A DNA stretch of 64,000 bases from Streptomyces sp. R28 (GCF_041052385.1 NZ_CP163439.1:1787001-1851000); one strand, 5' to 3'; positions 41,680 to 49,011 are shown, counted from the first letter of the stretch. Notes: generated by a model from the letters alone, not told the origin. Numbers and translations: made by a program.

Positions 41680-41838
41680 GACGACCTCTTCGACGGTCGG
41701 AGATGGATGGCTGGTGGTGCTGGTCGTGCACGGGGCCGCCCCGCCGGGGGATGGAGTGCGGGGCGACCTCGTGCCCGGCCAGGACCGGGGTGCCGTGGCG
41801 GCGGGGAGGGGGCCACCGCCACGGCAGTTAGCGGACGG

Positions 41839-42015
41839 TCACTCGCCTTCCGCATCGGCGTGCCAGTCGCCGCCGGCCGTCGCGTTCAGGTGGCTGATCA
41901 GCGCCCCCCGCGCCGTCTCCTTATCCGGCGCTGTCACTGTGCGGATCTGAGTCCGCTGCGGCCCGCTGCTGGGGTAGTCGTCGTTGTCGGATGCGTAGAA
42001 CTTCCACTTGCCCAT
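41839..42015 (-). CDS. Small hypothetical protein, 58 residues
   Basis: Starts MGKWKFYASDNDDYPSSGPQ, with TVTAPDKETARGALISHLNA and an acidic tail. AGGAG precedes the ATG at 42015. Resembles short single-domain proteins in Streptomyces mobile elements. Confidence 0.6.
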   Translation of the reverse strand: MGKWKFYASDNDDYPSSGPQRTQIRTVTAPDKETARGALISHLNATAGGDWHADAEGE

Positions 42016-42146
42016 GTGCTTCTCCTTGCTCGATGGGATGGGATTGGCGGTGCGTGCCCCGGCCTGCGGTGAGGCGGCGGCCCGGATTCGGCCTGGCGGG
42101 GGCTGGTGCCGGGCGCGGGACGGGGGATTCCCGCGCCACGGCGGTC

Positions 42147-42224
42147 TCAGGCGGCGGCCGGGTAGTTGAACCCGAGGAGCTCGGCCAGCAGCTCCGGGTC
42201 GGCGCCCTTACGGATCTCCCGCAT
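42147..42224 (-). CDS. Possible 25-residue peptide
   Basis: MREIRKGADPELLAELLGFN then YPAAA, amphipathic, with TTGGA upstream. It overlaps the end of the gene at 42208 and may be a real short peptide or only its shadow. Confidence 0.3.
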   Translation of the reverse strand: MREIRKGADPELLAELLGFNYPAAA

Positions 42225-42378
42225 CCGGTCCAAGTCGCCGACCCCCGCGGGCCCTTGCGTACTCGCCGAACAGATCAGTGATGGACAGCACGGCCGCCTC
42301 GGCGACAGTCGTGTTGGCGCGGGCCCTACGACCGAGCTCAGTGACGGCGTAGTCGGCGGAAAACAGGAACGGAGACAC
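42208..42378 (-). CDS. Small hypothetical protein, 56 residues
   Basis: GTG start. A helical protein (FSADYAVTELGRRARANTTV, EAAVLSITDLFGEYARARGG). It is part of the leftward operon; no family was recognised. Confidence 0.5.
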   Translation of the reverse strand: MSPFLFSADYAVTELGRRARANTTVAEAAVLSITDLFGEYARARGGRRLGPDAGDP

Positions 42379-42415
42379 AGCGGATCCAATCGAGTCAGGA
42401 ACGGTGGGTTGAGGG

Positions 42416-42664
42416 TCAGACAGTCGGGCGGGGCACAGCGCGGCACTTCTCCGCGTGCTGCTGCGCGCGGCCGTGGATCTCACGCGGGAACCAGGTGTGC
42501 TCGCGATGGCCGCATCCGGCACAGCGAGAGGAGGCCTCGACTTGGCCCTCGCTGACCTCGACGGCGAGGTCGTGGTTGCCGGTGATCTCAGCGGCCCTGG
42601 TCAGGAAGCGGTGAGTGACACCGTCGGACCACACGGTCTGAGCGGACTGGACGGAAGCGGACAT
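42416..42664 (-). CDS. Zinc-binding small protein, 82 residues
   Basis: Contains a CAGCGHREHTWF motif and a later AEKC, a plausible Cys/His zinc site. GAGGAGA precedes the ATG. It is part of the leftward transfer-like operon. Confidence 0.6.
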   Translation of the reverse strand: MSASVQSAQTVWSDGVTHRFLTRAAEITGNHDLAVEVSEGQVEASSRCAGCGHREHTWFPREIHGRAQQHAEKCRAVPRPTV

Positions 42665-42770
42665 GGCTGATCTCCTCGGTTGGTCATGCCGGGACGGGAT
42701 GGGGTGGTGCGAGGAACTGCACCGCGGCGCGGGACGGGGGGGTGTCGACCGCGCCGCGGCGGATCAGGGG

Positions 42771-42857
42771 TTAGCGGGTCGGGTGCTCGCTGCGGTCGTT
42801 GACCTCGCGCAGCCGACGCAGCATCCGCTCGTAGTCGGCGGCGCTCACGGCGGTCAC
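42771..42857 (-). CDS. Possible 28-residue peptide
   Basis: GTG start inside the stop region of the previous gene (GTGGTGA). The text SAADYERMLRRLREVNDRSE reads like a real helix. Coupled by overlap. Confidence 0.4.
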   Translation of the reverse strand: MTAVSAADYERMLRRLREVNDRSEHPTR

Positions 42858-42994
42858 CACTTCCGCACGGCCAGCGCCCGGCGGCGAGCCGCAGTGTCAC
42901 GCGGCAGCGGCGGCAGATCCGGCGTGCCGTAAGGGTGCGGGCCACGAGGACGCTGCGGCAGCTCGTCCTTCGTCTTGCCGTGGTCGTCAGCCAT
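42854..42994 (-). CDS. Small basic protein, 46 residues
   Basis: MADDHGKTKDELPQRPRGPH and a basic end (TAARRRALAVRKW). The start overlaps the previous stop (TGATG). Confidence 0.5.
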   Translation of the reverse strand: MADDHGKTKDELPQRPRGPHPYGTPDLPPLPRDTAARRRALAVRKW

Positions 42995-43368
42995 CACGAC
43001 ACCCCGATCAAGTCGAGGCGACCAGCCTTGGCGAGCGTGGCGCGGGCGCCGGCCATCAACTCCTCGGCGAACCCCCACGCCCGGACATCCAGCGCGGGCA
43101 GATCCACACCAGACGCGGCCTTCGCCGCCAGCTCGGCAGCGCGGACAGCAGCCGTCTCGTGCACGGTCAGCGCCTCGGCCACCGCCAGACTCACGACGGT
43201 CACCTCAGTGCCGTTCACGGTCGCGGACTCGCCGACCGCCAGACGAGCCAGACGGTGCTCAATGCTTCGTTGCTCAGCCAGCACCGGGGAGAACGCGGCC
43301 TCCAGACGGTGCAGCGCAGCCTCGGCGGCCGGCGAAAGCGGGGACGTGGGGGTGGTTGCGGTGGTCAT
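42994..43368 (-). CDS. Hypothetical protein, 124 residues
   Basis: Ala/Glu-rich and helical throughout (LSPAAEAALHRLEAAFSPVL, ALTVHETAAVRAAELAAKAA). It is the second gene of the leftward operon after the HTH gene. Unassigned. Confidence 0.6.
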   Translation of the reverse strand: MTTATTPTSPLSPAAEAALHRLEAAFSPVLAEQRSIEHRLARLAVGESATVNGTEVTVVSLAVAEALTVHETAAVRAAELAAKAASGVDLPALDVRAWGFAEELMAGARATLAKAGRLDLIGVS

Positions 43369-43586
43369 GCCGCCTCCTCGGGCGAGAGGTCGAGCAGCTC
43401 CTGCACGGCGCTGCTCGGGATCCGGATCGCTCCCCCACGTCGGGTTTCGCCCTCGACGCGGGGCTGCCCGTACTGGATCGACGGCAGATATCCGCTGGCA
43501 GCCCAGCGATAGACCGTCGGCTTGGAAACTCGCAGCAGCGTTGCGGCCTCCGCCACGGTGAGCAGCTTCTGAGCCGCAGGCAGCAT
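43365..43586 (-). CDS. Excisionase-type helix-turn-helix protein
   Basis: 73 residues: LLTVAEAATLLRVSKPTVYR WAASGYLPSIQYG and then GAIRIPSSAVQELLDL, a classic HTH_17/Xis-like fold. In conjugative elements such as pSAM2 a similar gene lies with the regulators. It heads the transfer-like operon and is divergent from the UTRA-GntR pair, with a palindrome between. GGAGA precedes the ATG at 43586. Confidence 0.8.
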   Translation of the reverse strand: MLPAAQKLLTVAEAATLLRVSKPTVYRWAASGYLPSIQYGQPRVEGETRRGGAIRIPSSAVQELLDLSPEEAA

Positions 43587-43646
43587 CGGGTTCTCCAATC
43601 CAGGAGTAGGGGTTGGTTGGAACACTTCGACTGTGACACGTCTCTT

Positions 43647-43665
43647 GAGAGGTTGCAACCTTCTC
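43647..43665. promoter_or_regulatory. Operator-like palindrome between HTH gene and UTRA/GntR operon
   Basis: The 12-bp perfect palindrome AGGTTGCAACCT is extended to GAGAGGTTGCAACCTTCTC. A near copy, GAGAGGCTTGCCAACTTCTC, lies at 45133-45152 in front of the next plus-strand gene. Both could be bound by the GntR regulator encoded between them. Confidence 0.6.
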
Positions 43666-43772
43666 GCCCGGTCGCGACGGTCTCGTATGCTCCGCGCCGC
43701 CCAATGACGTGGGCTTATGGTTGGAAAAATCGATGGAGGACTCAGGAGAAGTCACCCACTAGAGGAGCGCGA

Positions 43773-44309
43773 GTGACAGACGCACGCTGGACCGGCGCGT
43801 CAATGCCGTACATCGAGAGCAACCAAGGCGATGTCTGGGGAAAAGAGGCGGACGAACAGGGCCGAACGGGGACCCAGCGAATCCTCGACGCGGGCAAGCA
43901 GTCGGCACCCCGAGACGTTGCCGAAGCTCTCGGCCTCGAACCCGGTACGCCTGTCGTTGCGCGAGCGCGCCTGATCCTCCTCGACGGAAAGCCCGTCGAA
44001 GTGGCGCACTCCTACTGGCCCGCCTTCATCGCAGACGACACGCCGCTCGCCCACACCGGAAAGATCCGGGGAGGCGCCGTAACCCTCCTCGCCGAACTCG
44101 GCTACCAGCCAGGGACCGTGAGCGAGGACGTACAGACCAGGCCCCCCACGAAGGAGGAAGCGGAAGCCCTGCAACTCACCGACAACAGCGAGTGGATATT
44201 GGCGCTCACGCGCACCATCGCATCGCCCGACGGGCACCCCTACGAGGTGTCAGTCATGGTCAGCCCCGGCCGCATTGGACGGCTCCACTACTCAATGAAG
44301 GTCGACTGA
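43773..44309 (+). CDS. Orphan UTRA effector-domain protein
   Basis: 178 residues from a GTG with GAGGAG upstream. The whole protein is a UTRA ligand-binding domain: APRDVAEALGLEPGTPVVAR, then LILLDGKPVEVAHSYWPAFI and TRPPTKEEAEALQLTDNSEW, ending SVMVSPGRIGRLHYSMKVD. There is no winged helix before it. UTRA domains normally follow a GntR DNA-binding domain and sense small ligands. The full GntR-UTRA gene starts 1 bp later, so the pair may heterodimerise or titrate a ligand. Confidence 0.75.
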   Translation: MTDARWTGASMPYIESNQGDVWGKEADEQGRTGTQRILDAGKQSAPRDVAEALGLEPGTPVVARARLILLDGKPVEVAHSYWPAFIADDTPLAHTGKIRGGAVTLLAELGYQPGTVSEDVQTRPPTKEEAEALQLTDNSEWILALTRTIASPDGHPYEVSVMVSPGRIGRLHYSMKVD

Positions 44310-44310
44310 C

Positions 44311-45072
44311 ATGGCAGACGAACCCAAGGACAAGCCCATCTGGCCAGTGCAGGACCAGATCGCCGCCTACCTACGAGACGGAATTCTGAACGGCGACTTC
44401 CCGCCCGACAAACCCCTACCCTCAAGCAGAAGGATCACCGAGAAGTTCGGCGCTGCCGCGCAGACCATCAAGAACGCGATGGAGATCCTGGAGCGCGAAG
44501 GGCTCGTCTACACCCGCAGGGGTGCCGGCATCTACGCCCGCCCCCACCGACAGCGCACGATGACGCCCGCCGAGTACAAGAATCCGCCGACGGATGGCGG
44601 CAAGTACCAGTGGATCACCGCAGCCGAGCGGAAGGGCTTCGCAGGCCGCTCGGAGCTTCTAGACGTCGAAGAAGTCGTGCCGCCGTACCTCGTTCGCGAA
44701 GCCTTCGGGCTGGGCGAGGAGGACACGGCCATCCTGAGGCGACAGGTTCTGTATCTGGACGACGAACCTTGCGAGTTGGTCGAGGTCTATTTCCCGCTCG
44801 ACCTGGCCGGGGGGACACCGATCGCCGAACGTCGACGCATCAAGGGCGGGGCGGGGCGCGTCCTCGCAGAGGCAGGGCTTCCAACCCTGCGATGCGTGGA
44901 CAAGGTGGCCGCCCGCTGGCCGACCCCGCAGCAGCAGAAGGCCTTGAAGATGCCCACGAAGTTGCCCGTGCTGCGCCAGTTCCGCGTGACGTACAGCGTG
45001 GACGACCGCCCGATTCAGGCGCAAGTCATGACCAAGGCGGGCCATCTCTACGAGCTGGAGTACGAGTTCTGA
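44311..45072 (+). CDS. GntR-family regulator with UTRA domain (KorSA-like)
   Basis: 253 residues. The winged helix is WPVQDQIAAYLRDGILNGDF, LPSSRRITEKFGAAAQTIKN and REGLVYTRRGAGIYARPH. The UTRA domain runs from about residue 95 to the end (EEVVPPYLVREAFGLGEEDT, SVDDRPIQAQVMTKAGHLYE). GntR regulators of this type (KorSA of pSAM2) repress transfer genes in Streptomyces conjugative elements, and this gene lies beside an FtsK/TraB-like operon. Confidence 0.85.
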   Translation: MADEPKDKPIWPVQDQIAAYLRDGILNGDFPPDKPLPSSRRITEKFGAAAQTIKNAMEILEREGLVYTRRGAGIYARPHRQRTMTPAEYKNPPTDGGKYQWITAAERKGFAGRSELLDVEEVVPPYLVREAFGLGEEDTAILRRQVLYLDDEPCELVEVYFPLDLAGGTPIAERRRIKGGAGRVLAEAGLPTLRCVDKVAARWPTPQQQKALKMPTKLPVLRQFRVTYSVDDRPIQAQVMTKAGHLYELEYEF

Positions 45073-45086
45073 TATGCCCGCCCACC

Positions 45087-45111
45087 AGCCCGACGCCTGG
45101 GCGTCGGGGCT
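45087..45111 (+). terminator. Terminator after the GntR gene
   Basis: AGCCCGACGC pairs with GCGTCGGGGCT (one bulge) around CTGG, followed by TTTGTT. Confidence 0.75.
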
Positions 45112-45132
45112 TTGTTGCATCTGCGGGCAAAC

Positions 45133-45169
45133 GAGAGGCTTGCCAACTTCTCAACGATCCTCTTACAGT
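45133..45169 (+). promoter_or_regulatory. Promoter with GntR-type operator copy
   Basis: TTGCCA (45140-45145) and TACAGT (45164-45169) are 18 bp apart and fit a -35/-10 pair. The -35 lies inside GAGAGGCTTGCCAACTTCTC, the second copy of the 43647-43665 operator, so a bound regulator would block it. Confidence 0.55.
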
Positions 45170-45213
45170 CACTTCCGAGAGTGGCTCACGCCACACGCTC
45201 AGTTAGGAGCAGC

Positions 45214-45882
45214 ATGCCTGAGCCCCAACCGACCGAGGTTGTCTACGTCCTCGGGACGCCCGGAAGCAAGACGGTGAAGATCGGCAGGACGATCGATCCA
45301 GAGAAGCGGCTATCTGACATTCAGCGGATGTCGCCAGTACCGCTGGGAGTCCTTTGGACGCATCCGGGCGGCCACGAACTGGAGACAAACCTGCACCGCC
45401 AGTTCTCCGCCCTGCGGACGCACGGCGAGTGGTTCACCTTCGGAGGCGACCCGGTGGTCAGCGTGCAATGGGCCATCAAGGACGAGCCGTGGCTGCGGCA
45501 GAAGGTCAGCCTCAAGAAGAAGGCGCCACGTCCGGCGCGAGCGCCGGAGACCACCGAGCGAGGGCCAGAGGACAGTCCGGAGCAGCTCGGCAGAAAGATG
45601 GCCAAGATGTGGAGCGGGTTGATGACGGCTCTCAGCGCTCTTGCCGACATCCAGGATCCCGTGAAGAGGTACGAAGCCATGCAGCTGCTGGAAGACGAGC
45701 TGTCGGACGAATTCCGCGAGATCTACCAGCTCATCGCTGCTGACCTGAAGAAGTCGGGTCGCACCTGGCGTCAGGTGGGCGAGGTGATGGGCGGCGTCAG
45801 TGCCCAACGGGCCCACCAAATCTCGCTCGGGGGCACTCCCCTGTACGGAGCCAAAGCCACTCAGAACCAGCAAGCCAGTTAA
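45214..45882 (+). CDS. MUG113/T5orf172-type GIY-YIG protein
   Basis: 222 residues. The N-terminal domain reads EVVYVLGTPGSKTVKIGRTI, PEKRLSDIQRMSPVPLGVLW and ELETNLHRQFSALRTHGEWF, the pattern of MUG113/T5orf172 domains, which are GIY-YIG-related nucleases or nucleic-acid proteins. The C-terminal half is helical with an HTH-like end (SGRTWRQVGEVMGGVSAQRA). It is on the plus strand with its own promoter and terminator, as expected for a lysogen-expressed accessory gene. A defence or superinfection-exclusion role is possible. Confidence 0.8.
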   Translation: MPEPQPTEVVYVLGTPGSKTVKIGRTIDPEKRLSDIQRMSPVPLGVLWTHPGGHELETNLHRQFSALRTHGEWFTFGGDPVVSVQWAIKDEPWLRQKVSLKKKAPRPARAPETTERGPEDSPEQLGRKMAKMWSGLMTALSALADIQDPVKRYEAMQLLEDELSDEFREIYQLIAADLKKSGRTWRQVGEVMGGVSAQRAHQISLGGTPLYGAKATQNQQAS

Positions 45883-45889
45883 CGCGAAC

Positions 45890-45913
45890 GGCCGGGCGCT
45901 GGAACGCCCGGCC
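45890..45913 (+). terminator. 9-bp stem terminator
   Basis: GGCCGGGCG pairs with CGCCCGGCC around CTGGAA, 7 bp after the stop of the GIY-YIG gene. Confidence 0.75.
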
Positions 45914-45978
45914 TGTTCATCACCAGCGGTGCCAGCCGCTGATCAGCAACCCCTCATCACCAGAATCGAGGTACACGC

Positions 45979-46272
45979 ATGACTGTATCGCAGGGCTGCG
46001 CCGTCCCCCAGCCGAAGACCACTGTCGATCTCCTGGATGCACCGCTCCCGGAGCTGCTGACTGAGTGCCGGACGGAGATCGTCGAATCGAGCATCACCGA
46101 CCGGACCTTCTTCGGCGCGTTCGTGGAGCGCCGTGACGGCTCCCGCATCCTGTCGATGCCGACGGGCCGGTCCGCCTTCGAGCGGGACACCGCGGCCCGC
46201 ATGCTGCTGGCAGAGGGGCTGGGCCTCGATGCCCCGCCGCTGCCGGAGCCGTTCTCCGTGTCGCGCGTCTGA
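45979..46272 (+). CDS. Hypothetical protein, 97 residues
   Basis: VDLLDAPLPELLTECRTEIV, then SSITDRTFFGAFVERRDGSR and GRSAFERDTAARMLLAEGLG. It has a mixed alpha/beta look but no known motif. It lies between two terminators, so it is a single-gene unit on the plus strand. Confidence 0.65.
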   Translation: MTVSQGCAVPQPKTTVDLLDAPLPELLTECRTEIVESSITDRTFFGAFVERRDGSRILSMPTGRSAFERDTAARMLLAEGLGLDAPPLPEPFSVSRV

Positions 46273-46286
46273 TCTTCTGCCCCTCC

Positions 46287-46315
46287 TGCACCGTCCGTGT
46301 TGCACGGGCGGTGCA
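46287..46315 (+). terminator. 13-bp stem terminator
   Basis: TGCACCGTCCGTG pairs with CACGGGCGGTGCA (one G-U pair), 14 bp after the gene at 45979. Confidence 0.75.
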
Positions 46316-46400
46316 GTGCTGTGTGCGCCCTTGTGGCCGCGCTGTCGACCCGTGACCGTGGACATTCAGCGGGGTGGCGAAATGTCGACAGGGGGGTTAC

Positions 46401-46646
46401 ATGCGGCGCACGTTGAATGACGCGGCCGGCTGGGTGTTGTTGCGGCTGGCGGTGGTCCTGCATCGCACGGTGGCGAGTAGGGCTGCGCGGGAGCGGCTGC
46501 AGCAGCGGCGGAACACAGCGTTGCGGGGTGCGCACCGACGTGGGGTGCAGGTGCCGGAGTTGGCGGGCCGACTGGGCCTGTCGGAGGGCTGGGTGCGGCA
46601 GGTGCTGAACGGGAAGCGACCGCCGGAGGTGGAGGAAGCCGCGTAG
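46401..46646 (+). CDS. Small helix-turn-helix protein, 81 residues
   Basis: MRRTLNDAAGWVLLRLAVVL, then a basic helix and the C-terminal HTH GVQVPELAGRLGLSEGWVRQ VLNGKRPPE. A GGGGGG ribosome site precedes the ATG. It is the last gene of the plus-strand island and could regulate it or the neighbouring early genes. Confidence 0.7.
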   Translation: MRRTLNDAAGWVLLRLAVVLHRTVASRAARERLQQRRNTALRGAHRRGVQVPELAGRLGLSEGWVRQVLNGKRPPEVEEAA

Positions 46647-46662
46647 CCCGCACACAGCAGAA

Positions 46663-46693
46663 GGCCCCTCTCCGCCGGACTCGGAGAGGGGCC
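46663..46693. terminator. Bidirectional 12-bp stem terminator
   Basis: GGCCCCTCTCCG pairs perfectly with CGGAGAGGGGCC. It separates the plus-strand island from the leftward early operon. Confidence 0.85.
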
Positions 46694-46697
46694 CTCG

Positions 46698-47081
46698 TCA
46701 TTCGCCGGCTTTCTCGACGTCCCAGTTGCGGTCGACTCCGGCGCATTCGGCGACGCTGGGCCCGTCGTCGTGACTGGCCGGGCATGGGATGCCGACAGGC
46801 TCCGGGGGGATCTTGAGTGCGTCGTCGATGCGGTTGCAGGTGACGGTGACGGCGTCGCACCAGGAGGCGCCGGGTGTGCCGAAGGGGAGCATGCCGTCGG
46901 CTTCGCGTTCGGCGACTTCAGTCCGGCGTTCGTCGATCACCTGGCGGATGCGGTCGAGGGCTTCTTCGCGCGCCTTGTTGGAGGCTTCGTGGCTGGCGCA
47001 GATGTCGGCGAGGTCGACTTCGTCGAAGTTCTGCAGGAACCACTGGGCTCGGGCGGAGAGCTGGTTGATGCGGTCGCTCAT
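46698..47081 (-). CDS. Hypothetical protein, 127 residues
   Basis: A helical N-terminus (MSDRINQLSARAQWFLQNFD, KAREEALDRIRQVIDERRTE) and Cys-containing C-terminal part (SWCDAVTVTCNRID, GIPCPASHDDGP). It ends the leftward early operon. Unassigned. Confidence 0.6.
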   Translation of the reverse strand: MSDRINQLSARAQWFLQNFDEVDLADICASHEASNKAREEALDRIRQVIDERRTEVAEREADGMLPFGTPGASWCDAVTVTCNRIDDALKIPPEPVGIPCPASHDDGPSVAECAGVDRNWDVEKAGE

Positions 47082-47428
47082 GCGGCTGCCTCCTTGGGCT
47101 TGTTGCGCAGGTCGTTGCGGTACTTGCGTTCCCCGGCTTTGCATAGGTCGCAGGGGTCTTCGCCGCGGTAGGTGTGGGCGGCGTAGCCGGCGTGGTCGCC
47201 GTGGCGTTCGCGGCGGAGGATTCCGGCCTGCCAGGCGAGATGGACGGCGTTGACCAGTGAGGTGGCGCCGAGTTTGCCCATCAGTCGGTGCCGGGCGTCC
47301 TGTACGGCGGGCATCGACTTGTCGATGAGGCGGGCGGTGGCCTCGATGGTGCGGCCGTCGGCTGCATGCCGGAGCACCGTGGTCTCAAGGTCGGTGAGTC
47401 GACTGCCGGGTGTGGAGACTCGGGTCAC
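47078..47428 (-). CDS. LuxR-type helix-turn-helix protein
   Basis: 116 residues from a GTG. LTDLETTVLRHAADGRTIEA, DKSMPAVQDARHRLMGKLGA and TSLVNAVHLAWQAGIL form a LuxR/FixJ-type HTH without a receiver domain. The C-terminus adds a CDLCKAGERKYRNDLRN zinc-like motif seen in short Streptomyces proteins. Confidence 0.7.
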   Translation of the reverse strand: MTRVSTPGSRLTDLETTVLRHAADGRTIEATARLIDKSMPAVQDARHRLMGKLGATSLVNAVHLAWQAGILRRERHGDHAGYAAHTYRGEDPCDLCKAGERKYRNDLRNKPKEAAA

Positions 47429-47610
47429 GGCGTGCTCCGTTGCCGTCGTTCGATGACGATGCGGTCGTGGTTGTCGAGGATTCCGTCGGCGCGGGCGAGG
47501 AGGCGGAGTGCGCGGCGGAGGACGGTGCGCCAGGGTTCGCGGCGGCGGGCGTAGGCGGCGAGGATGGCGGCGCTGCCGTCGTCGGGCTGCCACTGCAGAC
47601 GGCGGGTCAT
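47425..47610 (-). CDS. Small basic protein, 61 residues
   Basis: MTRRLQWQPDDGSAAILAAY and a very Arg-rich middle (RTVLRRALRLLARADGILDN). It overlaps both neighbours and is unassigned. Confidence 0.55.
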   Translation of the reverse strand: MTRRLQWQPDDGSAAILAAYARRREPWRTVLRRALRLLARADGILDNHDRIVIERRQRSTP

Positions 47611-47969
47611 CAGGCGGCCTTCCTGCGCCCGCTGTACCAGGGCAGCGCGAGCCCGTCGTTCTCGGCGCGCGGCACGAGGTGCAAGTGCAGGTGGAACACG
47701 GACTGCGTGGCCTCCCGGCCCTTGCTGGTGATGACGTTCATAGGCCGGTCCGTCCGCTGCATGAGCTGGGCCGCGCGCCGCATCGTGGCTGCGGACACCT
47801 CGGGGTCGGTGGCGAAGTCACGAACGTGCGTCTTCGGGATGATCAGGGTGTGTCCCTCGGTGATCGGGTTAAGCGGGACGATCGCGATGGTGTCGGACCA
47901 CTCGTGCACGAACGTGGCGGGCGCGCGGCCAAGGTTGATCTCGCAGAACGGGCAGGGCTGTTCGGTCAC
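47610..47969 (-). CDS. HIT-family (histidine triad) protein
   Basis: 119 residues from a GTG. The zinc-type CPFCEINLGRAPATFVHEWS opening, IIPKTHVRDFATDPEV and the catalytic triad motif HLHLHLVPR define a HIT nucleotide hydrolase or transferase. Cellular HIT proteins cleave adenylated metabolites. In a phage operon it may process nucleotides during infection. It is an unusual but clear accessory gene. Confidence 0.9.
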   Translation of the reverse strand: MTEQPCPFCEINLGRAPATFVHEWSDTIAIVPLNPITEGHTLIIPKTHVRDFATDPEVSAATMRRAAQLMQRTDRPMNVITSKGREATQSVFHLHLHLVPRAENDGLALPWYSGRRKAA

Positions 47970-48133
47970 AGGTAGCTCCCGTCGTGTTGGACGGTGGTGG
48001 CGGTGACGATCTGCCAGGCGGTGGCTCCCTGGCCCAACAGGTCGCGGTCGTGGTGGTCGACGTAGGTGGCGTCGTCGAGATCCCACATGGGCTCGCAGTC
48101 GAGGGCGAACTGCTCGACGGCGGTGGCGGTCAC
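47966..48133 (-). CDS. Small hypothetical protein, 55 residues
   Basis: VTATAVEQFALDCEPMWDLD, then DHHDRDLLGQGATAWQIVTA. GTG start overlapping the upstream stop. Unassigned. Confidence 0.5.
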   Translation of the reverse strand: MTATAVEQFALDCEPMWDLDDATYVDHHDRDLLGQGATAWQIVTATTVQHDGSYL

Positions 48134-48546
48134 CGGGGCTCCTGGAACGTCCACCAGCCGTCGTATCCGTCGGGGATCTCCGGGTAGTTGGCGAGCATCG
48201 GCCGCAGGATCGCGAGGTGCTGTTGCTGAACATCGGGCTCCTGCGCACCCCAGTACCGTTCGCCGTCCCAGCGACCCTCGCAGTCGCCGCCGTAGCGGCC
48301 GTCCAAATCGGCGGACAGGACGGCGTGCGGGTCGTCGAGGTTGAGGGGCTGCGGCAGGTAGTGGCTCCAAAGCTTCAGCGTCCCGAGGCAGGCCCGGGTG
48401 ACGCCGGACTGCCGTCGGAACCACAGGGCGTTGACGCTGCCGCTGAAGGTGATGCGGTCAATGCCTCCGGCTTGCCTGCCGGTGAGAGTGTCGAGGTCAA
48501 CGGCGAACGGCTTGCGGCTGATGAGGAATCGGGTCTCGCGGATCAT
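48130..48546 (-). CDS. Hypothetical protein, 138 residues
   Basis: Aromatic-rich (VNALWFRRQSGVTRACLGTL, YGGDCEGRWDGERYWGAQEP, EIPDGYDGWWTFQEPR). No family was recognised; it lies in the early operon. Confidence 0.6.
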   Translation of the reverse strand: MIRETRFLISRKPFAVDLDTLTGRQAGGIDRITFSGSVNALWFRRQSGVTRACLGTLKLWSHYLPQPLNLDDPHAVLSADLDGRYGGDCEGRWDGERYWGAQEPDVQQQHLAILRPMLANYPEIPDGYDGWWTFQEPR

Positions 48547-48597
48547 TGCGGCTCCTTTCGGTGCGGGCCGCCCCCGGGTTGGGGGCGGCCGGGGTGG

Positions 48598-49011
48598 TCA
48601 GGCGGTGGGCTGCCAGCTGGGGCAGTTGGTGGTGGGGTGGTCACCGATGAGTTCGCCCGCCCCGCAGTCCCCGGGCCAGCCGGGGTGCTGCGGGTAGGGA
48701 CCCTCGGACCGCGGCTCGTAGTGCGTGCACGTCTTGCAGGCGCGGGCGGCGGGGTTCTGCCAGCAGCGGGCCATGTGGGCGGTGGCTGCGGCCTTTTTCG
48801 CCCATGTGCGGCGACAGAACGGGCACTGGTGGCGGGTGACGGCAAGCGGGGTGGGGAGGTCGACCGAAGATCGAAAGCTCTCAGCGCCCGTCTGCGGCCC
48901 GCTGAGGGGGTCTCGGCGTCGCGAGACACCGGCGAGTGGGGTTTCGGCGCTCTCAGGGGCGTACAGCGGCCCTCCTGGGGCCGAGTTGGCGGTGAGGGAG
49001 TCTGCGGTCAC
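48598..49011 (-). CDS. Zinc-finger protein, 137 residues
   Basis: A C2H2-like finger (HQCPFCRRTWAKKAAATAHM ARCW) is followed by a second Cys/His cluster (ACKTCTHYEPRSEGP, DCGAGELIGD). It may bind DNA. GTG start coupled to the previous stop. Confidence 0.65.
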   Translation of the reverse strand: MTADSLTANSAPGGPLYAPESAETPLAGVSRRRDPLSGPQTGAESFRSSVDLPTPLAVTRHQCPFCRRTWAKKAAATAHMARCWQNPAARACKTCTHYEPRSEGPYPQHPGWPGDCGAGELIGDHPTTNCPSWQPTA

